From NCBI GenBank assembly GCA_024280855.1, contig JAJRPG010000102.1:1-64000 (forward strand): a DNA stretch of 64,000 nucleotides, in the 5' to 3' direction. The notes beneath the pieces were generated by a model. It was not told the origin of the DNA. It saw nothing but the letters and a program-made list of their open reading frames with translations, and searched no databases. The translations under genes and the position numbers were made by a program. This DNA is from Planctomycetota bacterium (GTDB lineage: Bacteria; Planctomycetota; Phycisphaerae; UBA1845). Shown here one piece after another: positions 45,531 through 54,494 of the stretch (position 1 is the first letter of the stretch; each line of letters begins with the position of its first letter).

Positions 45531-45585
45531 GACATGCCCTATCCCGCGCATAGCGCGTCGCAGGCGACAATCGAAAGGGCATGTT
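45531..45585 (-). promoter_or_regulatory. Structured 5' leader of the S41 protease gene
   Basis: An outer 9-bp stem (ACATGCCCT with AGGGCATGT) closes around a CGCGC-ATA-GCGCG hairpin and a TCGC-AG-GCGA hairpin, giving a three-way-junction fold 23 bases upstream of the start codon. Regulatory role is inferred from position only. Confidence 0.45.
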
Positions 45586-46132
45586 TACCCCGCCTGCTGT
45601 TTCGTGCTAACCGAAATGCCAAGCACGATTTTGCACAACCATATGCGTTGATTAGCCAGGGCGAGCCTGGACATTAGTGTGCAATCCGGTGAGAACCGAC
45701 CATACATCGAGGATACATGGCCCGCCTCGATTACAGTATATGGTTGAAATAACCGCCGGTCCACTGATTATTAATCATCTAAGGGTACGGAGGGTGTTCG
45801 GTTTTCCCCTCATGCTAACGCACAACTCCTTACTAGTTTACTTTTCGGCTTGCGAAATACCCGTAGTTAGGCGAAACGCGCCTCTAATGTCGATAGTAAT
45901 TTTCGGACTATCGTGCATATGCACTACGAGGGAGCGTTCGTGCGATTTAGGTGTTACAGTCTTGTTATCCAGACGATTCCTTGCAAACTTATGGGTCTAA
46001 AAGTTAGCCTCAATGTAGCTGAGGTTGCTGGCCTGGTTATATAGAGGTCTGGGCTGAGGAGGTTGTTTCGGCTTTCACAACTAATTACAAGTGCGTCCAT
46101 TTGTGCGACGATGCGGGCGCTTGGTAATTGAT

Positions 46133-46198
46133 GGGTGGCATGGGTTTGCTACTGCATACCTGCGAGGAAATAAGTATTGAGGCTAGCTCCTGCCACCC
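46133..46198. repeat. Family C-like inverted repeat remnant
   Basis: GGGTGGCATGGGT at the left resembles the end of an inverted family C unit; TGCCACCC at the right pairs with its first eight bases. Confidence 0.5.
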
Positions 46199-46226
46199 GG
46201 CTAAGGATAGGCGACGGAATAATTGT

Positions 46227-49067
46227 ATGAATGACGATACGGCGATACGAGTTTTCGGAGCGCGACAGCATAACCTCAAAAACATCGATGTGGTTTTTCC
46301 GCGTGGTGCGCTCACGGTTATTACTGGGCCTTCCGGGTCGGGAAAAAGTTCGCTGGCTTTTGATACGATTCACGCCGAAGGGCAGCGGCGATATGTGGAG
46401 TCTCTCTCGGCTTATGCCCGACAATTTCTCGAGCAGTTACAAAAGCCGGATGTAGACCGCGTTGAGGGGTTGAGTCCTACGATTGCGATTGAGCAGCGCG
46501 GCATGAGCGCCGGTCCTCGATCCATCGTAGCTACGAGTACCGACATTTATGATTATCTGCGCGTACTGTTTGCCAGAGTGGGTGAGCCTCGATGTTGGAT
46601 TTGTGACGGGCTGATCGAAAAGCAATCTACCGCGCAAATTGTTGACACCATCCTGGCAGAGCCTCACGGCCAGCGCGTGTTGGTGTTATCGCCACTCATT
46701 CATGAGCAGCGCGGCGCACAGCGAAAACTATTTGAGCGTCTATCCAGGGAGGGATATGTGCGCGTGCGGGTCGATGGCGTGGTTAGTCTAATTGAGGATG
46801 TGGGTGAGCTTGCTGCGAAACAGTCTCACACGATAGATGTTGTGGTGGACCGACTTGTCACCAAGCCTGAGATAGCTACTCGGCTGGCGGATAGTGTCGA
46901 ACTAGCGACGAAGTTATCGCGAGGCCGGGTGATATTGTCTTTTCAGCAGGCGGATAAAACCTGGCGTGATATGCGGTTTTCCACGACGTTAACCTGCCCG
47001 CTGCATGACGAAGTTTGTATCGAAAATCTTTCGCCTCAATTGTTTAGCTTTAATTCGCCTCAAGGCGCGTGTCCAGACTGTCACGGCCTTGGCATTACAT
47101 CTGATTTCGATCCGGAGTTGGTGATAGCTGATCCGGATTTGTCATTGGCTGATGGTGCGGTCGCTGCTTGGAAACGGCAGGGAAAGCAGCTTAATGCGGC
47201 CTATCAGCAGATGATTCACGAGTTTTGTGATCGGTTTAAGGTGTTGCCCGATGCGCCGTTTAAGAATATCGATAAGGAGAAGAAACGAATTTTACTTGAG
47301 GGCACGTCAGCTGCGGATGAGAAGGCGTATGAATTTTCCTTTGAAGGTGTGATGCCAAACCTCAAACGTCGCTGGCAGACGACGGATTCTGAGTCAGCTA
47401 AGCAGCGGCTTCATGCCTTTTTAGCGGAGTCGCAGTGTTTGTCGTGTAAAGGTACGCGACTCTCTCAAGCGTCATTAGCTGTGCGCTTTCACTCTCAGAC
47501 GATGGCTCAGATAACTTCGTTGACCATTGAGGATGCCCTGGCGTTTTTTAAGTCATATAAGCCTGAGGGCGAAGCCGTGAAAATAGCAGAGCCTTTGCTC
47601 AAAGATGTCATCCATCGCCTGCAATTTCTAGTAGAAGTGGGTGTCGAATACCTGACACTAGACCGAGCTAGTCATACGCTGTCAGGGGGGGAATGGCAGC
47701 GCATTCGCCTGGCGACACAAATCGGTGGCGGATTATCCGGGGTATGTTATGTGTTGGATGAGCCGACCGTGGGGCTGCACCCGCGCGATTCACAGCGTCT
47801 TTTAGGTATCCTTCAAAATTTATCGCACATGGGTAACACCGTGATTGTGGTGGAACACGACGAATCGATTGTAGCTGGTGCGGACCACATGATAGACATT
47901 GGCCCTGGCGCGGGGGCGAGGGGCGGAGAAGTAATCGCAGAGGGAACCGTTAAAGAAGTTCTAGCAAATGAAAATTCGTTGACCGCTCGTTTTCTCGCTG
48001 GCACGTTAAGTATTGAGGTGCCGAAAAAGCGCAGGGCATTCGATCGTGATCGATGCGTAGAAATCAAAGGCATTACGGCTAATAATCTTAAAAATATAGA
48101 TGTATCTATTCCGCTAGGATGCTTGGTGGCGGTGACGGGCGTGTCGGGGAGTGGAAAAAGCACGCTGGTGTCTGACGTTTTGTTGCGAGCGCTTCGTCGA
48201 GAAGTTTTTCGTAAAGGGCCTAAGCCCGGTTCGTTCAAGCAGTTGGTGGGCGCGTCTTTTGTCGATCACCTTGTAGAAGTGGACCAATCGCCTATCGGTA
48301 AGAGTCCTCGCAGTACGCCGGCTACTTATGTTGGCGTGCTCGATCATATTAGAACGCTGCTTTCCCAGGCGAGGTTAGCAAAAATACGAGGTTATAGCCC
48401 GGCGCGATTTAGCTTTAATATCAAGGGAGGTCGTTGCGAACATTGCGAAGGGCAGGGGACCAAGCGCGTGTCGATGCACTTTCTTCCAGATGTTTATGTT
48501 ATTTGCGAACATTGTCAGGGTCGGCGATTTAATCGCGAAACGTTGGAAGTCCGTTTCCGTGGTAAAAATATTGCGGACATGTTAGAGATGCGCGTGGAAG
48601 AAGCCGCGCTGTTTTTCGAGAATTTTTCTAACATTCGTAAGCGTATTAAGGTATTGCTGGAGGTCGGGCTGGGATATATGTCACTGGGTCAGCCATCGAG
48701 TACGCTATCGGGCGGGGAGGCCCAGCGTATTAAGCTCGCTTCAGAGTTGCATAAGACCAGTCACGAACACACGCTCTATATGCTGGACGAACCGACGACC
48801 GGACTGCATTTTTCTGACGTGCAACATTTGCTTGGCGTGTTAAATCGGCTGGTGGACCAGGGGCATACCGTGATTTGTGTCGAGCATAATTTAGATGTGA
48901 TTAAGGTGGCGGATTGGGTGATTGATCTTGGCCCTGGTGGCGGTCAGCATGGCGGTCGAATCATGGCCCAGGGAACGCCTGAACAAATTGTAGAATGTCA
49001 GGATAGTGTCACGGGGCAGTGGTTGAAGGGGCGTCTAGCTGGACAGCCTCCGTTGGTTGAGGTGTAG
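46227..49067 (+). CDS. uvrA: UvrABC system protein A
   Basis: 946 residues from the ATG at 46227; the frame is open to 46128, but the family start ([19 protein letters not shown]) is at 46227. Two ABC ATPase halves: Walker [13 protein letters not shown] and [11 protein letters not shown], signatures [12 protein letters not shown] and [12 protein letters not shown]. Zinc modules: CWIC (first, partly replaced: second Cys pair not typical), [16 protein letters not shown] and [16 protein letters not shown]. UvrA scans DNA for bulky lesions in nucleotide excision repair. Its last 59 bases overlap the 3' end of the convergent thioredoxin gene. Confidence 0.97.
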   Translation: MNDDTAIRVFGARQHNLKNIDVVFPRGALTVITGPSGSGKSSLAFDTIHAEGQRRYVESLSAYARQFLEQLQKPDVDRVEGLSPTIAIEQRGMSAGPRSIVATSTDIYDYLRVLFARVGEPRCWICDGLIEKQSTAQIVDTILAEPHGQRVLVLSPLIHEQRGAQRKLFERLSREGYVRVRVDGVVSLIEDVGELAAKQSHTIDVVVDRLVTKPEIATRLADSVELATKLSRGRVILSFQQADKTWRDMRFSTTLTCPLHDEVCIENLSPQLFSFNSPQGACPDCHGLGITSDFDPELVIADPDLSLADGAVAAWKRQGKQLNAAYQQMIHEFCDRFKVLPDAPFKNIDKEKKRILLEGTSAADEKAYEFSFEGVMPNLKRRWQTTDSESAKQRLHAFLAESQCLSCKGTRLSQASLAVRFHSQTMAQITSLTIEDALAFFKSYKPEGEAVKIAEPLLKDVIHRLQFLVEVGVEYLTLDRASHTLSGGEWQRIRLATQIGGGLSGVCYVLDEPTVGLHPRDSQRLLGILQNLSHMGNTVIVVEHDESIVAGADHMIDIGPGAGARGGEVIAEGTVKEVLANENSLTARFLAGTLSIEVPKKRRAFDRDRCVEIKGITANNLKNIDVSIPLGCLVAVTGVSGSGKSTLVSDVLLRALRREVFRKGPKPGSFKQLVGASFVDHLVEVDQSPIGKSPRSTPATYVGVLDHIRTLLSQARLAKIRGYSPARFSFNIKGGRCEHCEGQGTKRVSMHFLPDVYVICEHCQGRRFNRETLEVRFRGKNIADMLEMRVEEAALFFENFSNIRKRIKVLLEVGLGYMSLGQPSSTLSGGEAQRIKLASELHKTSHEHTLYMLDEPTTGLHFSDVQHLLGVLNRLVDQGHTVICVEHNLDVIKVADWVIDLGPGGGQHGGRIMAQGTPEQIVECQDSVTGQWLKGRLAGQPPLVEV

Positions 49068-49524
49068 CTAAACGCTGAGTCGCACGATCTATGAAAGCTA
49101 TGAATTCATCCGTGGTTTGATACCCTTGACACTTAGACACCAATTGGCCATTGGCTTTAATGACTGCGTAGGTGGGCGTGCCATAGACGCTGTAGCGGTT
49201 GGCTAATTCTCGTTCGCGGGTCGCATCTAAACGAACCGTAACAAACGGTTCTAGTGCCTGAACAACTTGACTTTGTGGTAAAACTTTGCGGTCCATAGCG
49301 ACGCACGGTCCGCAGCCATCCATGTAAAAGGCGAGCATCATTGGTTTACGATCGTCAGCTGCTTCTTTTTGTGCAGATTGGAAGTTGTTTTCCCATCCCG
49401 GTAGTGGCTGAGCGGGCCTGAGGAACCATATGTACGCACCAATCAAGACGGCCCATATTAAAATGTGGCTCAGCTTGAAAGTCGATCCTGTGGTTCGGGG
49501 CATGGATGATGTCATGATATTCAT
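49009..49524 (-). CDS. Membrane-anchored thioredoxin-like protein
   Basis: 171 residues from the ATG at 49524 (TTG 49530, ATG 49515 and ATG 49503 are in frame). One N-terminal membrane helix (HILIWAVLIGAYIWFL, about 20-37) and a thioredoxin domain (about 55-155) with active site MDGCGPCVAM and cis-Pro in YGTPTYAVI. The WCxxC tryptophan is replaced by Gly. Likely an envelope-facing disulfide reductase or cytochrome c maturation helper, as in DsbD/TlpA-type proteins. Its last 59 coding bases overlap the end of uvrA on the opposite strand. Confidence 0.88.
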   Translation of the reverse strand: MNIMTSSMPRTTGSTFKLSHILIWAVLIGAYIWFLRPAQPLPGWENNFQSAQKEAADDRKPMMLAFYMDGCGPCVAMDRKVLPQSQVVQALEPFVTVRLDATRERELANRYSVYGTPTYAVIKANGQLVSKCQGYQTTDEFIAFIDRATQRLATPQPTEAVQLDAPSTTAP

Positions 49525-49686
49525 ACTCAAGGAAACTGATCTATACTGATGAGTATTCCATGTGATCCCTATTTCTTTGTTGTTTGTGGCAGCGGTTTGT
49601 CACTACAGAATTTCAAGGACTTGCGGTGACGTATGGCGTGCCTGTTGGCCCTATAACCATAGGCACAGTGAAACGGCATGGTTATT

Positions 49687-49869
49687 CTAGACCTTGGCTG
49701 GCGAGGGATCACGTCCATCCTCGACGATGGACGTTTTGCAGTCTCCGCCTTTAGTCAGACGGAGTTCTAACACTTTATGTGTTTGTGAACACGTCATGTG
49801 TATCGTCGTCTCAGGCATGTCAAAGGAATGTGATCCGCCACAAGCGGGACAGTCAAATCGAACCAGCAT
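49687..49869 (-). CDS. Small zinc-ribbon-like protein
   Basis: 60 residues from the ATG at 49869, preceded by GAGGTGACT. CPACGGSHSF near the N-terminus and CSQTHKV in the middle make a C-x2-C...C-x3-H set that may bind zinc. Otherwise short, charged and without family match. It lies between the thioredoxin gene and the antiporter gene, all on the minus strand, but gaps of 156-230 bases argue against one operon. Confidence 0.55.
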   Translation of the reverse strand: MLVRFDCPACGGSHSFDMPETTIHMTCSQTHKVLELRLTKGGDCKTSIVEDGRDPSPAKV

Positions 49870-50014
49870 AGTCACCTCAATCTAGTTAATACCCACGATC
49901 CGTAAGCGGCGCATCATAAACGAAAGACGCGGTGCTGGCTACGACTGGACAGTTGTTGAAGGCGAGTGGCTGTGCCAACATGCGGCGTCAGGATTTTCAG
50001 TTCCGATGCCTGGA

Positions 50015-50050
50015 TGCCCCATTCTTCGGGTACTCCCGAAGAATGGGGCA
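50015..50050. repeat. Perfect 16-bp hairpin (family G)
   Basis: TGCCCCATTCTTCGGG (50015-50030), loop TACT, CCCGAAGAATGGGGCA (50035-50050). It sits 51 bases after the antiporter stop on the minus strand. No T run follows on either strand, so it may be a transcript-end stabiliser or a repeat. A partial match is at 39956-39970. Confidence 0.88.
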
Positions 50051-50100
50051 CCCGACACATGACACGTTTTGTGATCGGGTGATTCTAGTCTGTCTATTAG

Positions 50101-51609
50101 TTACAATACCAGCCAAGTCACGACTAGGAGTATAGGGACCAGGATACCGATGCTGTATTTCATATAGCCAAAGAAGGAGGGCATTTTCACGCCGGCCTGC
50201 TCTGCGATGCTTTTGACCATGAAATTCGGGCCATTGCCGATGTAGGTCATCGCGCCCATGAAAACCGAGCCAAGCGAGATAGCTGTGAGTAGCCGGGTGA
50301 GAATCATCCCGCCGCCAGCTAATGTCACCACGTCAGTCGAGGCTTCCGGGGTCATGGTGGAAGCCGTCTCAAAGAACACCACATAGGTAGGGGCGTTATC
50401 AAGGAAGCTGGATAGCCCGCCGGTGATCCAGAAGAATCTGTTCGCTGAGAGGTCGCCGCCTGAGCTTAGATACGGGGCTAGTGCCTCGCTGCTGGCGTGT
50501 AGAATTTCGATCGGGGCTTGCATACAGATAAAAATACCAATGAATAGCGCCGCGACTTCCAAAATGGCGTGGTAGTTGAACTGATTGTCCGAACGAATCT
50601 GCTTGTCGGTACACTTCAATGAAAGAACGGTAAGCCCCAACATTAGAAGTTCACGCATAAATGGGAAGGCGTTGAAGCCTAGCCCGAGGAACTCTTCGCC
50701 TGGTTTGACGAAGGCAACGCATAGCACCACGCCCATTAGCCAAACGAGATTGAGACTGCCGGATAGTTTTAGTTTGACCTTTTGCGTTTCGTCGATGATG
50801 AGATCGCGCAGGGTTTCTTTGCGATAGGCCATCGTGTCCCAGACGTAGTAAACCACGAGCAAGGCAACCGAGGTGATTAGCCAGGGAACCCATAGGCTTA
50901 GTGTCCAGAGGAAGCTTACACCTTTGAGATACCCAAGAAACAGCGGCGGGTCGCCAATCGGCAGCAGGCAGCCGCCGACGTTACTCACTAGGAAGATGAA
51001 AAATATCACGGTGTGTGTAACATGTTTTCGCTCGGAATTAGTTTTTAGTAGCGGTCGAATCAGAAGCATGCTTGCGCCGGTCGTCCCGACGAAACTCGCG
51101 ATGAGTGCCCCGACCGCAAGGAATGCCGTGTTCGTTCCAGGGTGGGCAGCTAAGTCTCCTTTGAGCGATATGCCGCCACTAATGACGTATAGCGAAAAGA
51201 GCAGCACGATAAATGGAATGTATTCGGCCAGCACCGCGTGTTCGAGTAGGCCAATAACTTTGGCCGTACCTTGTGTGAGAAAATAATAAGTCAGCGTAAT
51301 TGCGCCAAAGAGCATGGACACCATGAGTCGATTCTGGTTGCTTTCCCACCAATGCTCAGTAGCTGAGATTAACGGCAAGACTGCGATGCAAAGTAAAATG
51401 CATACGAAAGGGATGACAGCTAATATGCTAGGCCCATGCGCAGGACCGTCGCCATGAGCGCCTTCCTGCCCGCCGTGATGTCCGCTCATGGAATTATAGA
51501 TGAGAAGCGCGACGGCTATCGCACCAAGAATAATGGCTCCCCATTGAAGTCCACTGAGCTTTCGTGGCTCGTGCATTTGTGTCGTTGGCATGTCCATACT
51601 GATTTCCAT
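50101..51609 (-). CDS. NhaD-like sodium:proton antiporter / ArsB-NhaD permease superfamily
   Basis: 502 residues, about 12 membrane helices. A short cytoplasmic start, a His/Gly-rich loop ([13 protein letters not shown], about 46-58) and typical NhaD-like stretches: [46 protein letters not shown] and [12 protein letters not shown]. These motifs belong to the ion transporter superfamily that moves Na+ out in exchange for protons, or anions in related members; the NPTYVVF/DNAPTYV motif favours the cation antiporter. Minus strand, single gene, family G hairpin downstream. Confidence 0.88.
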   Translation of the reverse strand: MEISMDMPTTQMHEPRKLSGLQWGAIILGAIAVALLIYNSMSGHHGGQEGAHGDGPAHGPSILAVIPFVCILLCIAVLPLISATEHWWESNQNRLMVSMLFGAITLTYYFLTQGTAKVIGLLEHAVLAEYIPFIVLLFSLYVISGGISLKGDLAAHPGTNTAFLAVGALIASFVGTTGASMLLIRPLLKTNSERKHVTHTVIFFIFLVSNVGGCLLPIGDPPLFLGYLKGVSFLWTLSLWVPWLITSVALLVVYYVWDTMAYRKETLRDLIIDETQKVKLKLSGSLNLVWLMGVVLCVAFVKPGEEFLGLGFNAFPFMRELLMLGLTVLSLKCTDKQIRSDNQFNYHAILEVAALFIGIFICMQAPIEILHASSEALAPYLSSGGDLSANRFFWITGGLSSFLDNAPTYVVFFETASTMTPEASTDVVTLAGGGMILTRLLTAISLGSVFMGAMTYIGNGPNFMVKSIAEQAGVKMPSFFGYMKYSIGILVPILLVVTWLVL

Positions 51610-52029
51610 GAGCCGTCATCTCCGCGTACCGATCTATTGATCCAGTTGCGGTGCCGGCGAAAAACCCTTTTCTTGTTAGACCAGCCACTATTCGTAGTGA
51701 GCTAGTGTGCGTACCTGGCATCGTCTCAGCCTTTGCCAATTACAGATACGTCGGAATTCCAGCACCGTTATCGATCCTATCGGCTTGGAAACGGGCTTAC
51801 TTATCGATTTCTGCTCCGCTGAAACCGGTAATTAAATCGCCGGGGCAGGGGGTGATATAATGCCCGAAAACGGACGGTTAGGCCAGTATTTCGGCGTAGG
51901 GAAATTGGTCTATAGGGAAAATCATCAGTGCTGCTATGTGGGTGGTCACGACTAATCGTTGGAACTTGTGTTATTTTTTGATGCACGCCCAATAGCTGGG
52001 ATTTATGATGATTTTTATATGACTTTTCC

Positions 52030-52057
52030 TTGACCCGTCATTTGACTATCTCATAAT
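52030..52057 (+). promoter_or_regulatory. Candidate sigma-70 promoter of the beta-propeller gene
   Basis: TTGACC, 16-base spacer, CATAAT, 76 bases upstream of the start. Matches the consensus in four to five of six positions each; not confirmed by any other signal. Confidence 0.35.
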
Positions 52058-52079
52058 TATAATGTGTAGGTCGAGCAAT

Positions 52080-52099
52080 GTGTCTCGTTTGTGAGACAC
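52080..52099. promoter_or_regulatory. Inverted repeat in the beta-propeller gene leader
   Basis: GTGTCTC and GAGACAC, 7-bp arms with a 6-base loop, 34 bases before the start codon. Could be an operator or a leader hairpin. Confidence 0.4.
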
Positions 52100-52133
52100 T
52101 GATTCAATGGCAAATTTCGGGGGAGACCATCCG

Positions 52134-54494
52134 ATGCGTCGAGTACTTCTTATTAGCCTAGTGTGTCTGCCACTGTGCGGCTGTGGTGTGATTGATGTTT
52201 TGTTTCCGGGTTTATTCGACCAGAAAAATGGCGATACGGGGGCGGTCGGGCTGAAGCAATTCGAGTCCGAGGAGGAGTTGGTTACATATTTTGGCGGACA
52301 GGCTGAGTCGCGCGGTAATCAGATGGCTAGTTTCGATGGTTTTAGATTGTTCGCGGAAGCGGGCGAAGTGGCCGCTGGCGCTGATGATTCCTTCGATGCT
52401 GCCGCGCCACCGTCGGCTACGACTGATGGGGGCGGAGCAGGCGGTAGCGAAAGAGCCGAAGGCGATGAGTCTAGCTTTTCCCAGACGACCGAGCAGGAAG
52501 AAGGCGTGTCGGAAGCGGACGTGGTAAAGACGGACGGCGAATATCTCTACGTCATGGGCGGTGAGTCGCTGAAAATTATTCGGGCTGTGCCTTCGCAAGA
52601 ACTAGCTCTTCTTTCCGAGGTTCCTTTGGAAGGCTTTGGGCGGGAAATTTATCTGCATGGCGACATCGTCGTGGCACTGACGGAAACGTTCGGTGGTTTC
52701 ATTGCCGTTGATGGGCCGTTTATTTTCGCCGATGATGGAATGGCTGTGGACGGGGGTAGCTCTAGTGGTATTTCGGGTAGTGAAGATGCTGTTGCGCCAC
52801 CGCCTGAAGATGTGACGGTTGATGAAGCCAACGACGAAAACGGTATTGATATAGATGGCAGAGACACGGAGGACGATGAGTTTTTCGAGTCAGACCTTGA
52901 GCTGAGTTTTTCGCCGGAAATTAGTTTTGAAAAACCGACAAGTCGTGTCACAATAATTGACATAGCTGACCGTTCAAATCCGCAGGTGATTTCCTCAACG
53001 TCGTTTGATGGTTCGACTTTGGATAGTCGGATGATTGACGGCGTGCTGCACTTGGTCTTAGCCAATTATCAAAATACTTACATTCGCATACTGCCAGCCA
53101 TTGGCACGCCCGAATTTGATCCGAGCGTGCTGGAGACTGATGAATTTCTACCGCAATTTGAGACGACCGATGCGGAGGGTGTTGCATCTGGCGGCCAGAC
53201 TGTTTCCTGGGACAATATGTTTCGGCCCCAAGACCCGGACGGCTTTGGTATTGTGACTGTGGTTAGTCTGGACGTCGATGCGGGTGGTAGTTTTACCACG
53301 GTAGGCATCGTCGCGGAGCCTGGCTTGGTTTATTCATCTCGTGAAGCGTTATACATTACGGATACTAATTTTGATTTTTTCGGTAACACGCGCGAGATGA
53401 CGGACGTGTACAAGTTGGCGTATTCAGGCCGAGGTGTGTCGCCGGCGGCGGTGGGTAGCGTGCCGGGTCGAATTCTCAATCAGTATTCGATGGGTGAGTA
53501 CGAAGGGTTTCTTCGAGTGGCGACGACGGTCGGGCCAACGTTTAGTGGGTTTGATCGAACAGATTCCATGAATCAGGTTTATGTGTTACAGCAGCAAGAT
53601 GAAACGTTGTCCGTGGTGGGTAGCGTGGGCGGTCTTGCGCCGCGTGAAACGATTCAGTCGGCTCGCTTTATTGGTGATCGTGGTTATGTGGTTACGTTCG
53701 AGCAAATCGATCCGTTGTTTACGCTTGATCTTTCTGACCCGACGAATCCGAGGGTGATGGGCGAGCTTAAAGTGCCTGGTTTTTCGACGTTTTTAGTGCC
53801 TATGGATCAGGATCATATCTTAGCTGTGGGTCAGTATATTCCGGAAGAAAATTTTGGTAGCCGAGGTGTTCAGTTATCGATTTTCGATGTGACCGATTTT
53901 TCTAATCCTACGTTGCTACACAACGTGATTCTTGGTGAAGATACTGGCGCGTATTCTGAGGCATTGTTTAACCCCAAGGCGTTTACTTACTTCGCTGAAG
54001 AAGGATTGGTCGCGCTGCCTCTTTCGATTTTCGATCAACCAATATTCTTTGAGCCAGGGGAAGATTTTGATGTTGACTTTGATGAGAATGATTTGGACGA
54101 TAGCGTTATGATTGCGCCCGTGCTGGAGGGCGATGGTGATGCGACGACTGCTCAGGTAGTAGACGAAACGCCGCCATCCGATGAGCCATCAAGTGATATT
54201 GTTTCGCCCGAAGAAAATGTCAACGACGAAGGGTTTGATGGCTTAGTCGTATTTAGCGTGTCTGTTCAAGATGGTTTCAGCGAGCTTGGCCGATTGAGTA
54301 CGCGATTCGAAGATGCAGGATTTTTCTTTAACTCGTTTACGCGTGGCATTTTTATAGACGACAGCGTGTACGCCGTGACCGATGTTGGCGTGCGAGAAGC
54401 GTTGGTGGAAGACCCGGCTACGGTTACGCGGGAGTTGCTGTTGCGTGAGGTGAAAGTGGAAGAGTTAGATCCAGAGGGTCGATTAATTCCCTAA
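52134..54494 (+). CDS. Beta-propeller domain lipoprotein (PF09826-like)
   Basis: 786 residues from the ATG at 52134 (GGGGGAG upstream). The signal ends in LCGC with Cys17 as lipid site. After an acidic linker, residues 110-780 show the pattern EEGVSEADVVKTDGEYLYV, MLEIxIIDxxxP, RSNPQVISSTSFDG and RVYVLQQQ-like segments of the Beta_propel family of secreted propellers found in archaea and bacteria. Aspartate-rich insertions (DENGIDIDGRDTEDDEFFES) suggest calcium binding. Possible role: surface binding or protease-like partner; the family function is unknown. It shares its last four bases with the convergent phosphatase-GH114 gene. Confidence 0.85.
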   Translation: MRRVLLISLVCLPLCGCGVIDVLFPGLFDQKNGDTGAVGLKQFESEEELVTYFGGQAESRGNQMASFDGFRLFAEAGEVAAGADDSFDAAAPPSATTDGGGAGGSERAEGDESSFSQTTEQEEGVSEADVVKTDGEYLYVMGGESLKIIRAVPSQELALLSEVPLEGFGREIYLHGDIVVALTETFGGFIAVDGPFIFADDGMAVDGGSSSGISGSEDAVAPPPEDVTVDEANDENGIDIDGRDTEDDEFFESDLELSFSPEISFEKPTSRVTIIDIADRSNPQVISSTSFDGSTLDSRMIDGVLHLVLANYQNTYIRILPAIGTPEFDPSVLETDEFLPQFETTDAEGVASGGQTVSWDNMFRPQDPDGFGIVTVVSLDVDAGGSFTTVGIVAEPGLVYSSREALYITDTNFDFFGNTREMTDVYKLAYSGRGVSPAAVGSVPGRILNQYSMGEYEGFLRVATTVGPTFSGFDRTDSMNQVYVLQQQDETLSVVGSVGGLAPRETIQSARFIGDRGYVVTFEQIDPLFTLDLSDPTNPRVMGELKVPGFSTFLVPMDQDHILAVGQYIPEENFGSRGVQLSIFDVTDFSNPTLLHNVILGEDTGAYSEALFNPKAFTYFAEEGLVALPLSIFDQPIFFEPGEDFDVDFDENDLDDSVMIAPVLEGDGDATTAQVVDETPPSDEPSSDIVSPEENVNDEGFDGLVVFSVSVQDGFSELGRLSTRFEDAGFFFNSFTRGIFIDDSVYAVTDVGVREALVEDPATVTRELLLREVKVEELDPEGRLIP

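Larger units (their letters stand above)
45509..46226. other. Long divergent intergenic region
   Basis: 718 bases between the S41 protease and uvrA. Holds the structured leader (45531-45585) and, near uvrA, GGGTGGCA (46133-46140) and TGCCACCC (46191-46198) as 8-bp arms of a decayed family C-like element. The middle holds nothing I can support. Confidence 0.45.
51610..52133. other. Divergent intergenic region with promoter-like sites
   Basis: 524 bases between the antiporter and the beta-propeller gene. TTGACC (52030-52035) and CATAAT (52052-52057), spaced 16, form a candidate plus-strand promoter; a GTGTCTC-GTTTGT-GAGACAC hairpin (52080-52099) lies between it and the ribosome binding site. 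No gene is seen. Confidence 0.45.
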
